NCBI GenBank assembly: GCA_031180805.1
Contig: JAPSLL010000008.1
Location: forward strand, 5,455 to 69,454
Source of the DNA: Bacillus sp. (in: firmicutes)
GTDB taxonomy: Bacteria; Bacillota; Bacilli; Bacillales; Bacillaceae
Direction of reading: 5' to 3'
DNA length: 64,000 bases
A program made the translations under genes and the position numbers. Below, in pieces: positions 8,348 to 17,807 of this stretch; position 1 is the first letter of the stretch; each line of letters starts with the position of its first letter. The notes beneath the pieces were generated by a model that worked only from the letters and a program-made list of their open reading frames with translations, was not told the DNA's origin and made no database searches.

Positions 8348-8962
8348 ATGCAGGTTTATATTATTCTAACAAACACTGGAACATTATTTACAAGAATCAT
8401 TAAGGTGTTTACTAGATATCCATTTAATCATGCGTCTATATCCTTTGATCAGCAATTAGATGTTGCATATAGCTTTGGCCGAAAAAAGCCTAACAATCCT
8501 TTCATTGGTGGCTTCGTAAAGGAAGATATGGAAGGACAGTTATTTAGGCATGCGTCATGTGCTATTTATAAGTGCACAGTGTCTGAAAGTGAGTATAGAG
8601 AAATGATCCAAAGAATTAAACAAATTGAAGAGCAACAAGAGCTTTATAAATACAATTTTATTGGACTTTTTGCAGTATTGCTAAATAAAAAAATGAATCG
8701 AGAGAAAGCCTACTTTTGTTCACAATTTGTTGCCACCATTTTATCGAATGGTGGGATATCAATTAAGGATAAACCTGCTTGTTTAGTGAAACCAAATGAT
8801 ATCACTGAATGTGGTCGTTTTAAGCTAGTTTATGAGGGGGATTTAAGAGGCTATCTCCTCAAGCATGGTAAGGAAATAGAAAAACAAGCAGAAAAAAGAA
8901 ATAGGCGATTATATTATTTAAATAGCATTTATACAAAATTAGCGAGGACAATTGCTAACTAA
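8348..8962 (+). CDS. permuted NlpC/P60 (YiiX/LRAT-like) hydrolase
   Basis: The ATG at 8348 is chosen because GGAGG at 8336-8340 is 7 bases upstream; a TTG at 8327 lacks a site. The 204-aa product has the order of conserved residues seen in circularly permuted NlpC/P60 proteins: His28 in YPFNHASISFD and Cys124 in AYFCSQFVATIL. No signal peptide or membrane segment is present, so it is probably intracellular. Such proteins hydrolyse amide or ester bonds, but substrates of the Bacillus members are unknown. It is a single gene ended by a terminator at 8977-9002. Confidence 0.7.
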   Translation: MQVYIILTNTGTLFTRIIKVFTRYPFNHASISFDQQLDVAYSFGRKKPNNPFIGGFVKEDMEGQLFRHASCAIYKCTVSESEYREMIQRIKQIEEQQELYKYNFIGLFAVLLNKKMNREKAYFCSQFVATILSNGGISIKDKPACLVKPNDITECGRFKLVYEGDLRGYLLKHGKEIEKQAEKRNRRLYYLNSIYTKLARTIAN

Positions 8963-8976
8963 ATTTATATATATAT

Positions 8977-9002
8977 AAGGAGTTTATGTGAACTCCTTTT
9001 TA
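8977..9002 (+). terminator. rho-independent terminator
   Basis: AAGGAGTT (8977-8984) pairs with AACTCCTT (8991-8998) and is followed by TTTTAT. Confidence 0.8.
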
Positions 9003-9082
9003 TTATGCCTTAAAAGCATAGCGTTTTCATTTAAATGATGATTAGGATAAGATAATAAGAAAGGAAAAATTGGAGGAATAAT

Positions 9083-9562
9083 ATGATAGCGAAAATTGAA
9101 GAACGCGAAAATGAATATGCTGCAATTTTTGTAAGAGAGTATCATCATTCAGTTGCTTCCGTATGGTCTTGGCTAACAAATAACGAAAAATTAGCAAAGT
9201 GGTTCTCTGAATTAAGTGTTGCTGAACTGAAAAAAGGCGGAGTGATGAAATTTGATATGGGGGACGGAACATTTGAAGAGATGGAAATTATCGCTGTCAC
9301 TCCGTATAAAGAGCTAGCGTTTATGTGGGGGGAAGAGCGTGTTCATTTTTATTTGAAGCAAGAAAAAGATAAATGCATACTAACATTTGTAGAAAAGCTA
9401 ACAAATGTTACACCACATACACCAAAGGATCTTGCGGGATGGCATGTTTGTTTAGATGTAATCGGAGAGCTTTTAGATGGCAGAACGGTACATAATCGCA
9501 AAGAGCTTTGGGAAGGTTGGTATGAAAAATATAAGCAAGCATTAGCGGATTATCAAGCTTAA
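9083..9562 (+). CDS. SRPBCC / AHSA1-like domain protein
   Basis: The 159-aa protein has the START-like SRPBCC fold pattern of activator-of-Hsp90 homologues. An N-terminal strand (YAAIFVREYHHSVASVWSWLTN) leads into the typical xxVWxWLTxxExLxxWF helix, followed by strands holding MKFDMGDG and a C-terminal long helix starting HVCLDVIGELLDG. The fold encloses a hydrophobic pocket and binds diverse ligands, so function cannot be predicted. It begins behind TTGGAGGA. No obvious operon partner exists; the next gene starts 93 bp later. Confidence 0.75.
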   Translation: MIAKIEERENEYAAIFVREYHHSVASVWSWLTNNEKLAKWFSELSVAELKKGGVMKFDMGDGTFEEMEIIAVTPYKELAFMWGEERVHFYLKQEKDKCILTFVEKLTNVTPHTPKDLAGWHVCLDVIGELLDGRTVHNRKELWEGWYEKYKQALADYQA

Positions 9563-9655
9563 CTGCTAGTTACTCTCTAGATAATTTGATTAGTACATAT
9601 AGAGTGATAACGGTTTATTGCTAAAAAAGAGCAATCAGATTGAGGTGCAAATTTT

Positions 9656-11059
9656 ATGACAGATATGCCGATAATCGAAGAACAATCTTTTGCAACAGTT
9701 GAAAAAACAGTCCAACAGCAAAAAAAGTTTTTTAACAGTGGGCAAACATTTTCTAAGGAATTTAGGATGAAGATGCTCCAAACGCTAGCAGAAATCATTA
9801 GGGCAAATGAGCTTGATATATGTACTGCATTAAAACAGGATTTAAACAAGTCTGAGACAGAAGCATATATGACTGAGGTTGGTTTTTTACTTGAGGAAAT
9901 CAGGTTTACGATTAAAAGATTGAATTCGTGGATGAAGCCTGTGAAGGTAAAAACAGCAAAAACGCATATTGGCTCAAAGGGATATAAAGTAGCAGAACCA
10001 TATGGTGTGACATTAATTATTGCACCTTGGAATTATCCATTTCAGCTGCAATTGGCACCTTTAATTGGGGCAATTGCTGCAGGTAACACGGCAATTTTAA
10101 AGCCATCAGAGCTAGCGCCTCATACATCAAGGCTTATTGCAAAACTGATGAAAGCAAGCTTTGACTCAAGCTATATTGCTGTTCTTGAAGGTGGAATTGA
10201 AACGACAAACCATTTACTTAAGCAACCCTTTGATTATATTTTCTTTACCGGAAGTGTTCCTGTTGGAAAGATTGTAATGCAGGCTGCTGCGAAACAATTA
10301 ATCCCGGTCACTCTAGAGCTTGGTGGGAAAAGTCCTTGCATTGTTGATGAAACGGCGAATATTCTATTAGCTGCTAAACGAATCGCTTTCGGCAAATGGA
10401 CAAATGCAGGTCAAACTTGCATTGCTCCTGATTATCTTTATGTTCATCACTCTGTACGGGACAGATTAATTGAAGAGATAGAAAATGTTGTAAAAGATTT
10501 TTACGGACTGGATGCTTCTAAAAATGAAAATTATCCGAAAATCATTAATAGCAAGCATTTCCAAAGGGTAAAAGGCTATTTGTCTGATGGAGAGCTTCTG
10601 TATGGTGGTCAAGTGGATGAGGAACAACTTAAAATTGCCCCAACCTTGATGAGACCGAAGGATAGGTCAGTACCTGTCATGACAGAAGAAATCTTTGGAC
10701 CAATTCTTCCGATTCTTGAGTATGAAAAGGTAGAAGAGGTGATTGAGTTTGTCACAAATCGCCCCAAACCATTGGCGCTCTATTTATTTACAATGAATAA
10801 CCAAACTGAAAAACAAATTCTTAAAAAAATATCGTTTGGTGGCGGGTGTGTTAACGATACATTGATGCATATTGCGACACCATATCTTCCATTTGGTGGT
10901 GTTGGTGAAAGTGGTATCGGCACCTATCATGGTGAGTCGAGTTTTGTTGCATTTTCACATTATAAAAGCATCCTAAAGCAAACGAATCGTTTTGATTTAA
11001 GCATTCGTTATCCGAACGCAAAAAATAGTTTAAAGCTCATGAAAAAATTAATGAAATAG
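9656..11059 (+). CDS. NAD(P)-dependent aldehyde dehydrogenase (ALDH3-like, YwdH-type)
   Basis: The 467-aa protein shows the class 3 aldehyde dehydrogenase motifs: APWNYPFQ at 123-130, FTGSVPVGK at about 197-205, general base Glu221 in LELGGKSP and nucleophile Cys255 in GQTCIAPDY. The GQTCIAPDY form is typical of fatty aldehyde and coniferyl-type ALDH3 enzymes. It would oxidise medium or long chain or aromatic aldehydes to acids. It is followed after 33 bp by two flavin-dependent luciferase-like oxidoreductases, suggesting one operon in which aldehydes might be shared intermediates, though this is inference. A basic C-terminal tail (KNSLKLMKKLMK) resembles the amphipathic tails of ALDH3 members. 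Confidence 0.85.
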   Translation: MTDMPIIEEQSFATVEKTVQQQKKFFNSGQTFSKEFRMKMLQTLAEIIRANELDICTALKQDLNKSETEAYMTEVGFLLEEIRFTIKRLNSWMKPVKVKTAKTHIGSKGYKVAEPYGVTLIIAPWNYPFQLQLAPLIGAIAAGNTAILKPSELAPHTSRLIAKLMKASFDSSYIAVLEGGIETTNHLLKQPFDYIFFTGSVPVGKIVMQAAAKQLIPVTLELGGKSPCIVDETANILLAAKRIAFGKWTNAGQTCIAPDYLYVHHSVRDRLIEEIENVVKDFYGLDASKNENYPKIINSKHFQRVKGYLSDGELLYGGQVDEEQLKIAPTLMRPKDRSVPVMTEEIFGPILPILEYEKVEEVIEFVTNRPKPLALYLFTMNNQTEKQILKKISFGGGCVNDTLMHIATPYLPFGGVGESGIGTYHGESSFVAFSHYKSILKQTNRFDLSIRYPNAKNSLKLMKKLMK

Positions 11060-11092
11060 TATTCACTATAATAAAAGAAAGCTGGGGAAGGC

Positions 11093-12085
11093 ATGAAATT
11101 AAGTGTGCTCGACCAATCTGTTATTCGAATGGGGGAGACAGCGAGTCAAGCATTCGAAAAAACAACAAAATTAGCTAAGCTAACAGATGAATTAGGTTAT
11201 ACGAGATTTTGGGTTGCTGAGCATCATAATACGAATGGACTAGCCGGTACTTCACCAGAGGTTCTCCTAGCGCATCTTGCTGCACATACGAAGCGAATAC
11301 GCGTTGGTTCTGGTGGTGTACTACTCCCGCAATATAGTCCGTTTAAAGTTGCAGAAAATTTTAAAGTATTAGAAGCCCTCTATCCAGGTCGGATTGATTT
11401 AGGTGTCGGACGATCCCCAGGCGGTTCACCGGCAACTAGATTGGCATTAACAGATGGAGTAAGAAAAAGTCTTAATGAATTTCCGCGGCAAGTTCGTGAT
11501 TTACAAGGCTTTTTAGCAAATGAAATATCGAACGACGCTCCATTTCACCAAGTGAAGGCTTATCCACATAGTCATACATTACCGGAAATGTGGATGCTAG
11601 GTGTACGACAGACTGGAGCAAGGCTTGCGGCTGAGTATGGGACATCCTTTACATATGGTCATTTTATAACACCTGTAAATGGAAAACAGGCAATCAATCA
11701 GTATAAAGACCATTTCCGACCGTCAGTATTTCTAAAAACACCTAAAGTGAATGTTTGTATTTTTGTCGTTTGTGCACCGACAAAGGAAAAGGCTGAGGAA
11801 ATTGCATTAGCTCAAGATCTTTGGTTATTAGCAGTTGAAAGAGGAGGAGATACGAGAATCGTTTCAAATGACGAAGCAAGAAATTACCAGGCTTCAAAGG
11901 ATGAGCTGGTAAAAATTAAGCAAAATCGAAAACGAATGATTGTTGGAGCGCCTGACTATGTAAGGGAGCAAATCCTTTTATTAAGTGAAGCATATGGAGT
12001 TGATGAATTTATGATTATAAACAATGTGTATGATTATGAAGATAAACTTTATACATATCATGCTCTAGCAGAAATGTTTCTTTAA
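11093..12085 (+). CDS. LLM-class flavin-dependent oxidoreductase (first of a tandem pair)
   Basis: The 330-aa protein is a bacterial-luciferase-like TIM-barrel monooxygenase. Typical features are MKLSVLDQSVIRMGETA at the start, FWVAEHHNTNGLAGTSPEVLLAHLA near 40-64 and DLGVGRSPGG near 100-109. Enzymes of this group use reduced FMN or F420; in Bacillus FMN is expected. It would need a separate flavin reductase, which is not encoded here. The following gene is a clear paralogue sharing this layout, so the two arose by tandem duplication. The substrate is unknown. Confidence 0.85.
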   Translation: MKLSVLDQSVIRMGETASQAFEKTTKLAKLTDELGYTRFWVAEHHNTNGLAGTSPEVLLAHLAAHTKRIRVGSGGVLLPQYSPFKVAENFKVLEALYPGRIDLGVGRSPGGSPATRLALTDGVRKSLNEFPRQVRDLQGFLANEISNDAPFHQVKAYPHSHTLPEMWMLGVRQTGARLAAEYGTSFTYGHFITPVNGKQAINQYKDHFRPSVFLKTPKVNVCIFVVCAPTKEKAEEIALAQDLWLLAVERGGDTRIVSNDEARNYQASKDELVKIKQNRKRMIVGAPDYVREQILLLSEAYGVDEFMIINNVYDYEDKLYTYHALAEMFL

Positions 12086-12106
12086 ACGTTACGAGAAGGT
12101 GGAAAA

Positions 12107-13102
12107 ATGAAATTAAGTATTTTAGACCAATCACCGATCTCATCTGGTCAAACAGCAAAGGATGCACTAGAAGCATCTGTTAAACTAGCACAAATTGGTG
12201 AAGAATATAAATATACAAGATATTGGATTGCAGAGCATCATGATTTACCAGGCTTAGCATGCTCAGCACCAGAGGTAATGCTAGGTTATATCGGTGCAAG
12301 AACAAATCAGATACGGATTGGTTCAGGTGCGATTTTACTACCGAATTACCGGCCTTATAAAGTAGCAGAAACTCATCATTTATTAGCAACTCTTTTTCCG
12401 AATCGGATTGATTTAGGGATTGGGCGTTCCCCTGGTGGTTCTGCAGAAGTGTCAATGGCGCTGTCGAAAAACTTTTTAGAGGCTGTGAGAGAATTTCCAC
12501 AAGCTGTAAAAGAGCTTAAAGGCTTTCTAGCTAATGACTTTGCCTCGGATCATATATATGCAAAAATAACAGCGGCTCCACTTCCACAAACAGCACCAGA
12601 GCTTTGGCTTCTTGGAATGAGTAAGAAAAGTGCGTTACTTGCAGCGGAGAACGGATTACCCTATGCGTATGCCGACTTTATGAGTGAGACGAATGGAAGT
12701 GAAATCGTAAAGCTATATTATGATAACTTTACTTCAGAACATAATGCAAAGCCAGAAACGATTGTTGCAGTATCCGTTATTTGTGCAGAAACAACAGAAA
12801 AAGCAGAAAAGCTCGCATTAAGTAGCCTGCTTTGGAATGTTTTAATAGCAAAAGGGGAGGCTAGAGATGGGATTCCTTCAGTTGAAGAGGCGGAGTCATA
12901 TCCTTTTACAACTAAGGACAAAGAGTTGATAATGAATATGAAGAATAACTTGATTATCGGCAATCCACAGGAAGTAAAGCAGAAACTCATTGAGCTAAAA
13001 ACGATGTACCAAGCTACAGAATTAATGCTACTTACGATAACTCATGAACCGAAAGACAGATGGCGATCGTACGAGCTCATTGCCAAGGAACTATTATGTT
13101 AA
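12107..13102 (+). CDS. LLM-class flavin-dependent oxidoreductase (second of a tandem pair)
   Basis: The 331-aa protein is a paralogue of the preceding gene product: MKLSILDQSPISSGQTA at the start, YWIAEHHDLPGLACSAPEVMLGYIG and DLGIGRSPGG align with the same positions. It starts 21 bp after its neighbour behind GAAGGTGG. The C-terminal halves differ more, suggesting different substrates or partner choice in a possible heterodimer, although luciferase-like enzymes of this type often act alone. It is followed by a HesB-like gene after 25 bp, so the operon may run from the aldehyde dehydrogenase to there. Confidence 0.85.
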   Translation: MKLSILDQSPISSGQTAKDALEASVKLAQIGEEYKYTRYWIAEHHDLPGLACSAPEVMLGYIGARTNQIRIGSGAILLPNYRPYKVAETHHLLATLFPNRIDLGIGRSPGGSAEVSMALSKNFLEAVREFPQAVKELKGFLANDFASDHIYAKITAAPLPQTAPELWLLGMSKKSALLAAENGLPYAYADFMSETNGSEIVKLYYDNFTSEHNAKPETIVAVSVICAETTEKAEKLALSSLLWNVLIAKGEARDGIPSVEEAESYPFTTKDKELIMNMKNNLIIGNPQEVKQKLIELKTMYQATELMLLTITHEPKDRWRSYELIAKELLC

Positions 13103-13127
13103 TAAACCGAGAGAAGAGGTAAGCATA

Positions 13128-13427
13128 ATGAAATGTAAAATTAATCGAAATGCAGCAAAGGTTTTACAAAAGATGTTAGATAATGAAGCGAAGGAAGGCG
13201 AAATGATTCGTGTTTATGTCACACATCAACACGGAGACCATGCTCACTATGACATTTCCCTTGATACTCCAACAGAGCACGACGAAATTGTAAGCACTGA
13301 TAAAGGAATTGATGTATTACTAGACAAACGTGAGGAATTTCTTGATGGTGTTTGGGTTCAATACTTCTATGTCCCAAGAGAAGAATTTGTCATCACTAAT
13401 CCATCAAAGGGGAGCCATACCCACTAA
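13128..13427 (+). CDS. HesB/IscA-like family protein lacking the C-terminal cysteines
   Basis: ATG 13128 is selected because GAGAAGAGGT lies 7-15 bases upstream; an in-frame upstream ATG inside the previous gene has no site. The 99-aa product resembles the Bacillus HesB-like proteins (YneR group): a conserved N-terminal helix (NRNAAKVLQKML) and beta-rich core ending FVITNPSKGSHTH. The three cysteines that bind Fe-S clusters in A-type carriers are missing, and only Cys3 is present. It therefore keeps the fold but probably not the carrier role. It is the last gene of the preceding operon. Confidence 0.7.
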   Translation: MKCKINRNAAKVLQKMLDNEAKEGEMIRVYVTHQHGDHAHYDISLDTPTEHDEIVSTDKGIDVLLDKREEFLDGVWVQYFYVPREEFVITNPSKGSHTH

Positions 13428-13450
13428 TCGCTTTGCATCCTCAAAAAACA

Positions 13451-13474
13451 GTCCCCAAGAGCACAGGTGGGGAC
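13451..13474 (+). terminator. hairpin after the HesB-like gene
   Basis: GTCCCC (13451-13456) pairs with GGGGAC (13469-13474); TTTTTTC follows only 20 bases later at 13496. The GGGGAC/GTCCCC arms resemble the terminator at 58877-58913. Confidence 0.5.
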
Positions 13475-13503
13475 TATCCCCAATATACAATCTACTTTTT
13501 TCT

Positions 13504-13532
13504 TTGAATATATATATCCCGTTAGTTATCAT
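13504..13532 (+). promoter_or_regulatory. SigA-type promoter for glpP
   Basis: TTGAAT (13504-13509) and TATCAT (13527-13532) with a 17-bp spacer, 57 bp upstream of the glpP start. Confidence 0.5.
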
Positions 13533-13588
13533 ACAGTTAAAGATAAATGCAACGTAAATAACTTTATAGGGTTAGGTGTCGATCATCT

Positions 13589-14125
13589 ATGCAAAAAATT
13601 CTCCCAGCTATTTCATCTCTTAAACAATTTGAAGTATTTTTACAAAGTAAATACGAAATAGGAGTCTATTTAGAAATTCATATTTCTCAACTTGCAAATA
13701 TTCATAAACTTGCTTCAAAGCATAAGAAAAAGATGATTTACCACGTTGATCTCATTCACGGCTTAAAAAATGATGATTATGCAACAGAATATATATGCCA
13801 GCAATTTGAACCATATGGCTTAATTTCAACAAAATCAAGCGTTATTTTAAAGGCGAAGCAAAAGGGTGTTATCGCGATTCAACGAATGTTTTTAATTGAT
13901 TCACATGCATTAGATAGAAGCTATCGACTTATCGAAAAGACAAAGCCTGATTATATAGAAGTATTACCAGGTGCAATGCCGTGGATGATTAAGGAAGTAA
14001 AAGAAAAAACAAATATAAAAATCTTTGCAGGTGGACTTATTCGGACAAAGAAGGAAGTTGAAGAGGCGCTACAAGCAGGTGCTGATGCAATTACAACATC
14101 TAAGCAGGAGCTTTGGGAGCTATAG
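13589..14125 (+). CDS. glpP: glycerol-3-phosphate-responsive antiterminator GlpP
   Basis: The 178-aa product covers the whole GlpP family: MQKILPAISSLKQFE at the start, HVDLIHGLKNDDYATEY near 50-66, GLISTKSSVI near 76-85, a PDYIEVLPGAMPW stretch, and GGLIRTKKEVEEALQAGADAITTS at the C-terminus. The fold is a TIM barrel. With glycerol-3-phosphate bound, GlpP of B. subtilis prevents termination in the leaders of glpFK, glpD and glpTQ. Here no glp gene follows; a monoacylglycerol-lipase-like gene starts 33 bp downstream instead. It may be the only GlpP, acting elsewhere, or a second copy. ATG 13589 has a weak TAGGTG site. Confidence 0.85.
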   Translation: MQKILPAISSLKQFEVFLQSKYEIGVYLEIHISQLANIHKLASKHKKKMIYHVDLIHGLKNDDYATEYICQQFEPYGLISTKSSVILKAKQKGVIAIQRMFLIDSHALDRSYRLIEKTKPDYIEVLPGAMPWMIKEVKEKTNIKIFAGGLIRTKKEVEEALQAGADAITTSKQELWEL

Positions 14126-14158
14126 TAAATAAGGAAATGAACGTGTGAGGGGATGGTT

Positions 14159-15106
14159 ATGATAGAAAGATGGTTAACGATGTCAGATGGGCATCATGTG
14201 TATGTGAAAGTTTGGGGAGAAGAGCAAGAATCAAAGAAAGCGGTCATTCAGCTTGCACATGGAATGGCAGAGCATATTCATCGGTATCAGCCTTTAGCAG
14301 AATACCTATCTTCAAGCGGCTATCTTATTTATGGGCATGATCACCGTGGACATGGAAAAACAGGAGAAAGAAGTGCAAGTTTAGGATTTTTTGCAAATGA
14401 AGATGGTTTTGAACGTGTTGTGGAAGATGTTAAGGAAATTAATGATTATATTCATAAATCACATCCCGATCTTCCTGTTTTTGTTATGGGACATAGCATG
14501 GGTTCATTTATCATTCGTCGCTTCCTTCAGCGATATAAAGGAGCAGTAGCTGGTGCAATTATTTCAGGAACTGGTGGGAATCCAGGGCTTATGGGGAAAA
14601 TCGGAAAAAGAATAGCTAAATCTCAAATTAAAAAACTTGGAAAGCAAGCAAAAAGTCCTCTTATGAATAAACTGATTTTTGGAAGCTATAATAAAAAGGT
14701 TTCGAATCCTGAGACGGATTTTGATTGGTTAACCCGTAATAAAAAGGAAGTCGATAAGTACATAAATGACCCGTATTGTGGCTTTATTGCTACAGCTGGC
14801 TTTTATTACGATTTACTAAGTGGAATTGATGTCATTCATCAAAATAAAGAGGTGGCCAAAATGGAGAAGGATATCCCATACTTCTTTATAAGTGGTACAG
14901 AGGATCCTGTTGGTCAAGCAACAAAAGGTGTTATAAGCGTTATAAATCAATTAGAAAGACACGGAATCCATCAATTAGATTACAAGTTTTATCATCAAGG
15001 ACGTCATGAAGTGTTAAATGAATTAAATCACAAGGAAGTTAAAGCGGATATCATTAACTGGTTAGACAACCGATTAAATCAATTAAGCTCATCCTTGAGC
15101 AAATAA
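14159..15106 (+). CDS. alpha/beta hydrolase, monoacylglycerol lipase / lysophospholipase type
   Basis: GAGGGG at 14146-14151 favours ATG 14159 over ATG 14153. The 315-aa protein has the Hydrolase_4 (serine aminopeptidase S33) pattern: oxyanion HGMAEH at 34-39, HDHRGHGKT at 60-68, nucleophile Ser113 in GHSMGS, Asp249 in SGTEDPVG and His283 in GRHEVLNE. This combination is typical of PldB-like lysophospholipases and monoacylglycerol lipases. No signal peptide is visible, so it is cytosolic. Its tight link with glpP suggests glycerol or glycerophospho-lipid turnover, which is inference. A perfect 14-bp terminator stem follows. Confidence 0.8.
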   Translation: MIERWLTMSDGHHVYVKVWGEEQESKKAVIQLAHGMAEHIHRYQPLAEYLSSSGYLIYGHDHRGHGKTGERSASLGFFANEDGFERVVEDVKEINDYIHKSHPDLPVFVMGHSMGSFIIRRFLQRYKGAVAGAIISGTGGNPGLMGKIGKRIAKSQIKKLGKQAKSPLMNKLIFGSYNKKVSNPETDFDWLTRNKKEVDKYINDPYCGFIATAGFYYDLLSGIDVIHQNKEVAKMEKDIPYFFISGTEDPVGQATKGVISVINQLERHGIHQLDYKFYHQGRHEVLNELNHKEVKADIINWLDNRLNQLSSSLSK

Positions 15107-15215
15107 TCACCAAAACATTGTGGCTTTCCTTAACCCTCGATTCTTAAACAAGTACTATTGCTTTCGTAGTTTGTCGATTGATGGAAAGTTGCAAAGTGTA
15201 GACATTCATTTAAAA

Positions 15216-15260
15216 GGGGATTAACTGTTGTTACTTATAAACAGTTAATCCCCTTCTTTG
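15216..15260 (+). terminator. strong rho-independent terminator
   Basis: GGGGATTAACTGTT (15216-15229) and AACAGTTAATCCCC (15240-15253) form a perfect 14-bp stem followed by TTCTTTG. Confidence 0.85.
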
Positions 15261-15336
15261 TATAAAACCTATTAACTTAACTATTGCTATAATTCCTCTT
15301 CGATATGCGATGCTATCAACCTAGCAAACAAATGAA

Positions 15337-15386
15337 CTGAAAACGGTTTATTTATAATTGACAAATCACAAATAGAAAAGTAACAT
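15337..15386 (+). promoter_or_regulatory. cre-like operator and promoter of the epimerase-phosphorylase operon
   Basis: TTGACA (15358-15363) and TAACAT (15381-15386) have a 17-bp spacer. Just upstream, CTGAAAACGGTTTAT (15337-15351) fits the CcpA cre consensus WTGNAANCGNWNNCW at all but two positions. It could equally serve the cluster's LacI-family regulators. Confidence 0.55.
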
Positions 15387-15432
15387 AATAATTAAGTTAT
15401 CGGTAAACTAATGATTTGGGGGTTACAACATT

Positions 15433-16605
15433 TTGAGTAAACTAAAAAATGAACTTGAAAACCATTTGTTAACTCATATTTTACCTTTTTGGATGAAGTT
15501 AAAGGATGAACAAAATGGTGGATTTTATGGAACCGTTAATTACGATTTAACAGTTGATAAGCAAGGGGATAAAGGTGGAATACAAATTTCCCGATTTTTG
15601 TGGTCGTTTTCTGCTGCATATCGGATTACGAAAAAACCTGAGTATTTAGAAATTGCTCATCACGCATATCAATTTTTAGTAGGGAAAATGTTCGACCACG
15701 AGCATAAAGGACTTTATTGGCTACTTGATTATCAAGGGAATCCTATAGAAACACAAAAACATGTTTATACACAATCATTTGGTATTTATGCTTTAAGTGA
15801 GTATTATCGTGTAACGAAGAATGAAGAAGCTTTAAAATATGCTAATATCATTTTCAATTTAGTGGAAACTTTAGGTTTTGATAAAGGAAATAATGCTTAC
15901 AAAGAGGAATTTGACCGTAGCTGGAATGAGCTTCCTAACGATAAATTAAGTGAGAACGGTGTTATTGCTGATATTACAACAAATACACATCTTCATGTGC
16001 TCGAAGCCTATACAAATTTATATAAAGCTAATCCAACAAAGATAGTCAAAGAACGGATAACAAATTTAGTTGAGGTTTTCTACGAAAAAATCTTTAATAA
16101 AGAAACGAAATTCCTCAAAGTATTTTTTGATAAGCAATGGAATTCTTTGCTCGATTTAAAATCGTTTGGACATGATATTGAAGCGAGCTGGCTAATTGAT
16201 GACGCCATTAAAGCGATAGGGCTTGAGGATGAGCGGTATGTACAAATGGTCATTGATATTGCGTATAACATTGGAAATTCACACGCCATTCTTGAGGATG
16301 GTTCGTTAGCAAATGAACAGCTTGGCGATAAAGTAGATTATACCCGAGTATGGTGGGTACAGGCTGAAGCAATTGTTGGGTTTCAAAATGCTTATGAAAG
16401 AACGAAGGATGAGAAGTTTTTACCATTAGTTGAACACCTATGGGCTTATATAAAAGAGAATATCGTTGACCATCGTGAAGGCGGAGAATGGTATTGGTCT
16501 GTTGAACCTGATGGCAAGCCGACGGAAAGAGCTGTAGGGGAACCATGGAAAACTCCGTACCATAATTCTAGATTCTGTTTAGAAATGATCGAAAGGATGA
16601 ACTAA
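15433..16605 (+). CDS. AGE-family mannobiose/cellobiose 2-epimerase
   Basis: The 390-aa protein is an acylglucosamine 2-epimerase-family (alpha/alpha)6 barrel of standard length. Likely active-site histidines are His186/His188 ([10 protein letters not shown]), His247 ([10 protein letters not shown]) and His377 ([11 protein letters not shown]), matching the cellobiose 2-epimerase arrangement. Cellobiose 2-epimerases invert C2 of the reducing-end sugar in beta-1,4 disaccharides. The next gene, 1 bp away, is a GH130 phosphorylase. This pair defines the known route in which mannobiose becomes mannosyl-glucose and is then phosphorolysed, so mannobiose is the likely substrate. The start is TTG 15433 behind GGGGG at a usable distance. 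No signal peptide is present. Confidence 0.9.
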   Translation: MSKLKNELENHLLTHILPFWMKLKDEQNGGFYGTVNYDLTVDKQGDKGGIQISRFLWSFSAAYRITKKPEYLEIAHHAYQFLVGKMFDHEHKGLYWLLDYQGNPIETQKHVYTQSFGIYALSEYYRVTKNEEALKYANIIFNLVETLGFDKGNNAYKEEFDRSWNELPNDKLSENGVIADITTNTHLHVLEAYTNLYKANPTKIVKERITNLVEVFYEKIFNKETKFLKVFFDKQWNSLLDLKSFGHDIEASWLIDDAIKAIGLEDERYVQMVIDIAYNIGNSHAILEDGSLANEQLGDKVDYTRVWWVQAEAIVGFQNAYERTKDEKFLPLVEHLWAYIKENIVDHREGGEWYWSVEPDGKPTERAVGEPWKTPYHNSRFCLEMIERMN

Positions 16606-16606
16606 G

Positions 16607-17791
16607 ATGATACATGAAAAATACTTTGAGTTACTAGAAAAACAAAACGAATTATTAAATAAAAAGAATAAGAAAAAGGAAGATTTTTATAACGGTGTAT
16701 ATGACCGCTACGAAAATCCAGTAATTACACGTCACCATGTACCATTACATTGGCGGTTTGATTTAAATAAGGAAACAAACCCTCATTTTATGGAAAGGCT
16801 TGGTGTTAATGCGGCATTTAATCCAGGGGCAATTTATTTAAATAATAAATATTATTTAGTCGTTCGAACAGAAGGCTTAGATCGTAAATCAATTTTTGCT
16901 CTTGCTGAAAGTGATAATGGGATCGATAATTTTCGCTTCATCGACACACCGCTTGTTTGGGACGATATTGATGAAAGGGAAACTAATATTTACGATATGC
17001 GCTTAGTTCAACATGAGGATGGTTGGATTTATGGTATCTACTGTTCGGAAAGCAAGGATCCAGATGCGCCTGAATTTGATACATCAAGTGCTGTTGCTCA
17101 AGCTGGCTTAGTTCGAACAAAGGATTTAAAGAAGTGGGAGCGCCTGCCAAATATTCAAACCCCATCACCACAACAGCGTAATGTTGTGTTACATCCTGAA
17201 TTTGTTGAAGGGAAATATGCGTTTTATACTCGTCCGCAAGATGGATTTATTTCAACAGGATCTGGTGGTGGAATTGCATTTGCTTTATGTGATGATATTT
17301 TAAATCCTGTTATCCATGATGAAAAGGTTATGCATGAAAAACGCTACCATACTATTTATGAAGTAAAAAATGGCCAAGGACCTGCGCCGATTAAAACTGA
17401 TAAAGGCTGGATTCATATTGCCCATGGCGTAAGAAATACAGCCGCTGGTCTTCGGTATGTTCTTTATACAATTGCTACAAGCTTAGAGGATCCTACAAAA
17501 GTGATTGCAACTCCAGGTGGGCATTTTATTGCTCCATATGATGAAGAACGCGTAGGAGACGTATCTAACGTTATCTTCTGTAATGGAGCAGTTGTCAATG
17601 AAAACAATGAATTGTTTATTTATTATGCATCAAGTGATACCCGCATTCATGTTGCAACAACGACGATTGAAAAATTAGTAGATTATACATTCAATACTCC
17701 GGAAGATCCATTCCGTTCATTGGATTGTGCGAAGCAGCGAAAAGGTTTAATCGAACAAAACTTAGAATTGCTTAATAAAGTGAATCAATAA
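16607..17791 (+). CDS. GH130 4-O-beta-D-mannosyl-D-glucose phosphorylase
   Basis: The 394-aa protein matches GH130 subfamily 1: [20 protein letters not shown] near 57-76, [21 protein letters not shown] near 84-104, [17 protein letters not shown], and [18 protein letters not shown]. Subfamily 1 enzymes phosphorolyse beta-1,4-mannosyl-glucose to alpha-mannose-1-phosphate and glucose. The basic N-terminal helix ([17 protein letters not shown]) also occurs in this subfamily. The gene begins 1 bp after the epimerase stop, so the two enzymes are translated from one transcript. It is cytosolic, with no signal peptide. A terminator at 17808-17832 follows before the LacI gene. Confidence 0.9.
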   Translation: MIHEKYFELLEKQNELLNKKNKKKEDFYNGVYDRYENPVITRHHVPLHWRFDLNKETNPHFMERLGVNAAFNPGAIYLNNKYYLVVRTEGLDRKSIFALAESDNGIDNFRFIDTPLVWDDIDERETNIYDMRLVQHEDGWIYGIYCSESKDPDAPEFDTSSAVAQAGLVRTKDLKKWERLPNIQTPSPQQRNVVLHPEFVEGKYAFYTRPQDGFISTGSGGGIAFALCDDILNPVIHDEKVMHEKRYHTIYEVKNGQGPAPIKTDKGWIHIAHGVRNTAAGLRYVLYTIATSLEDPTKVIATPGGHFIAPYDEERVGDVSNVIFCNGAVVNENNELFIYYASSDTRIHVATTTIEKLVDYTFNTPEDPFRSLDCAKQRKGLIEQNLELLNKVNQ

Positions 17792-17807
17792 GAGATGATT
17801 GGCTAAA

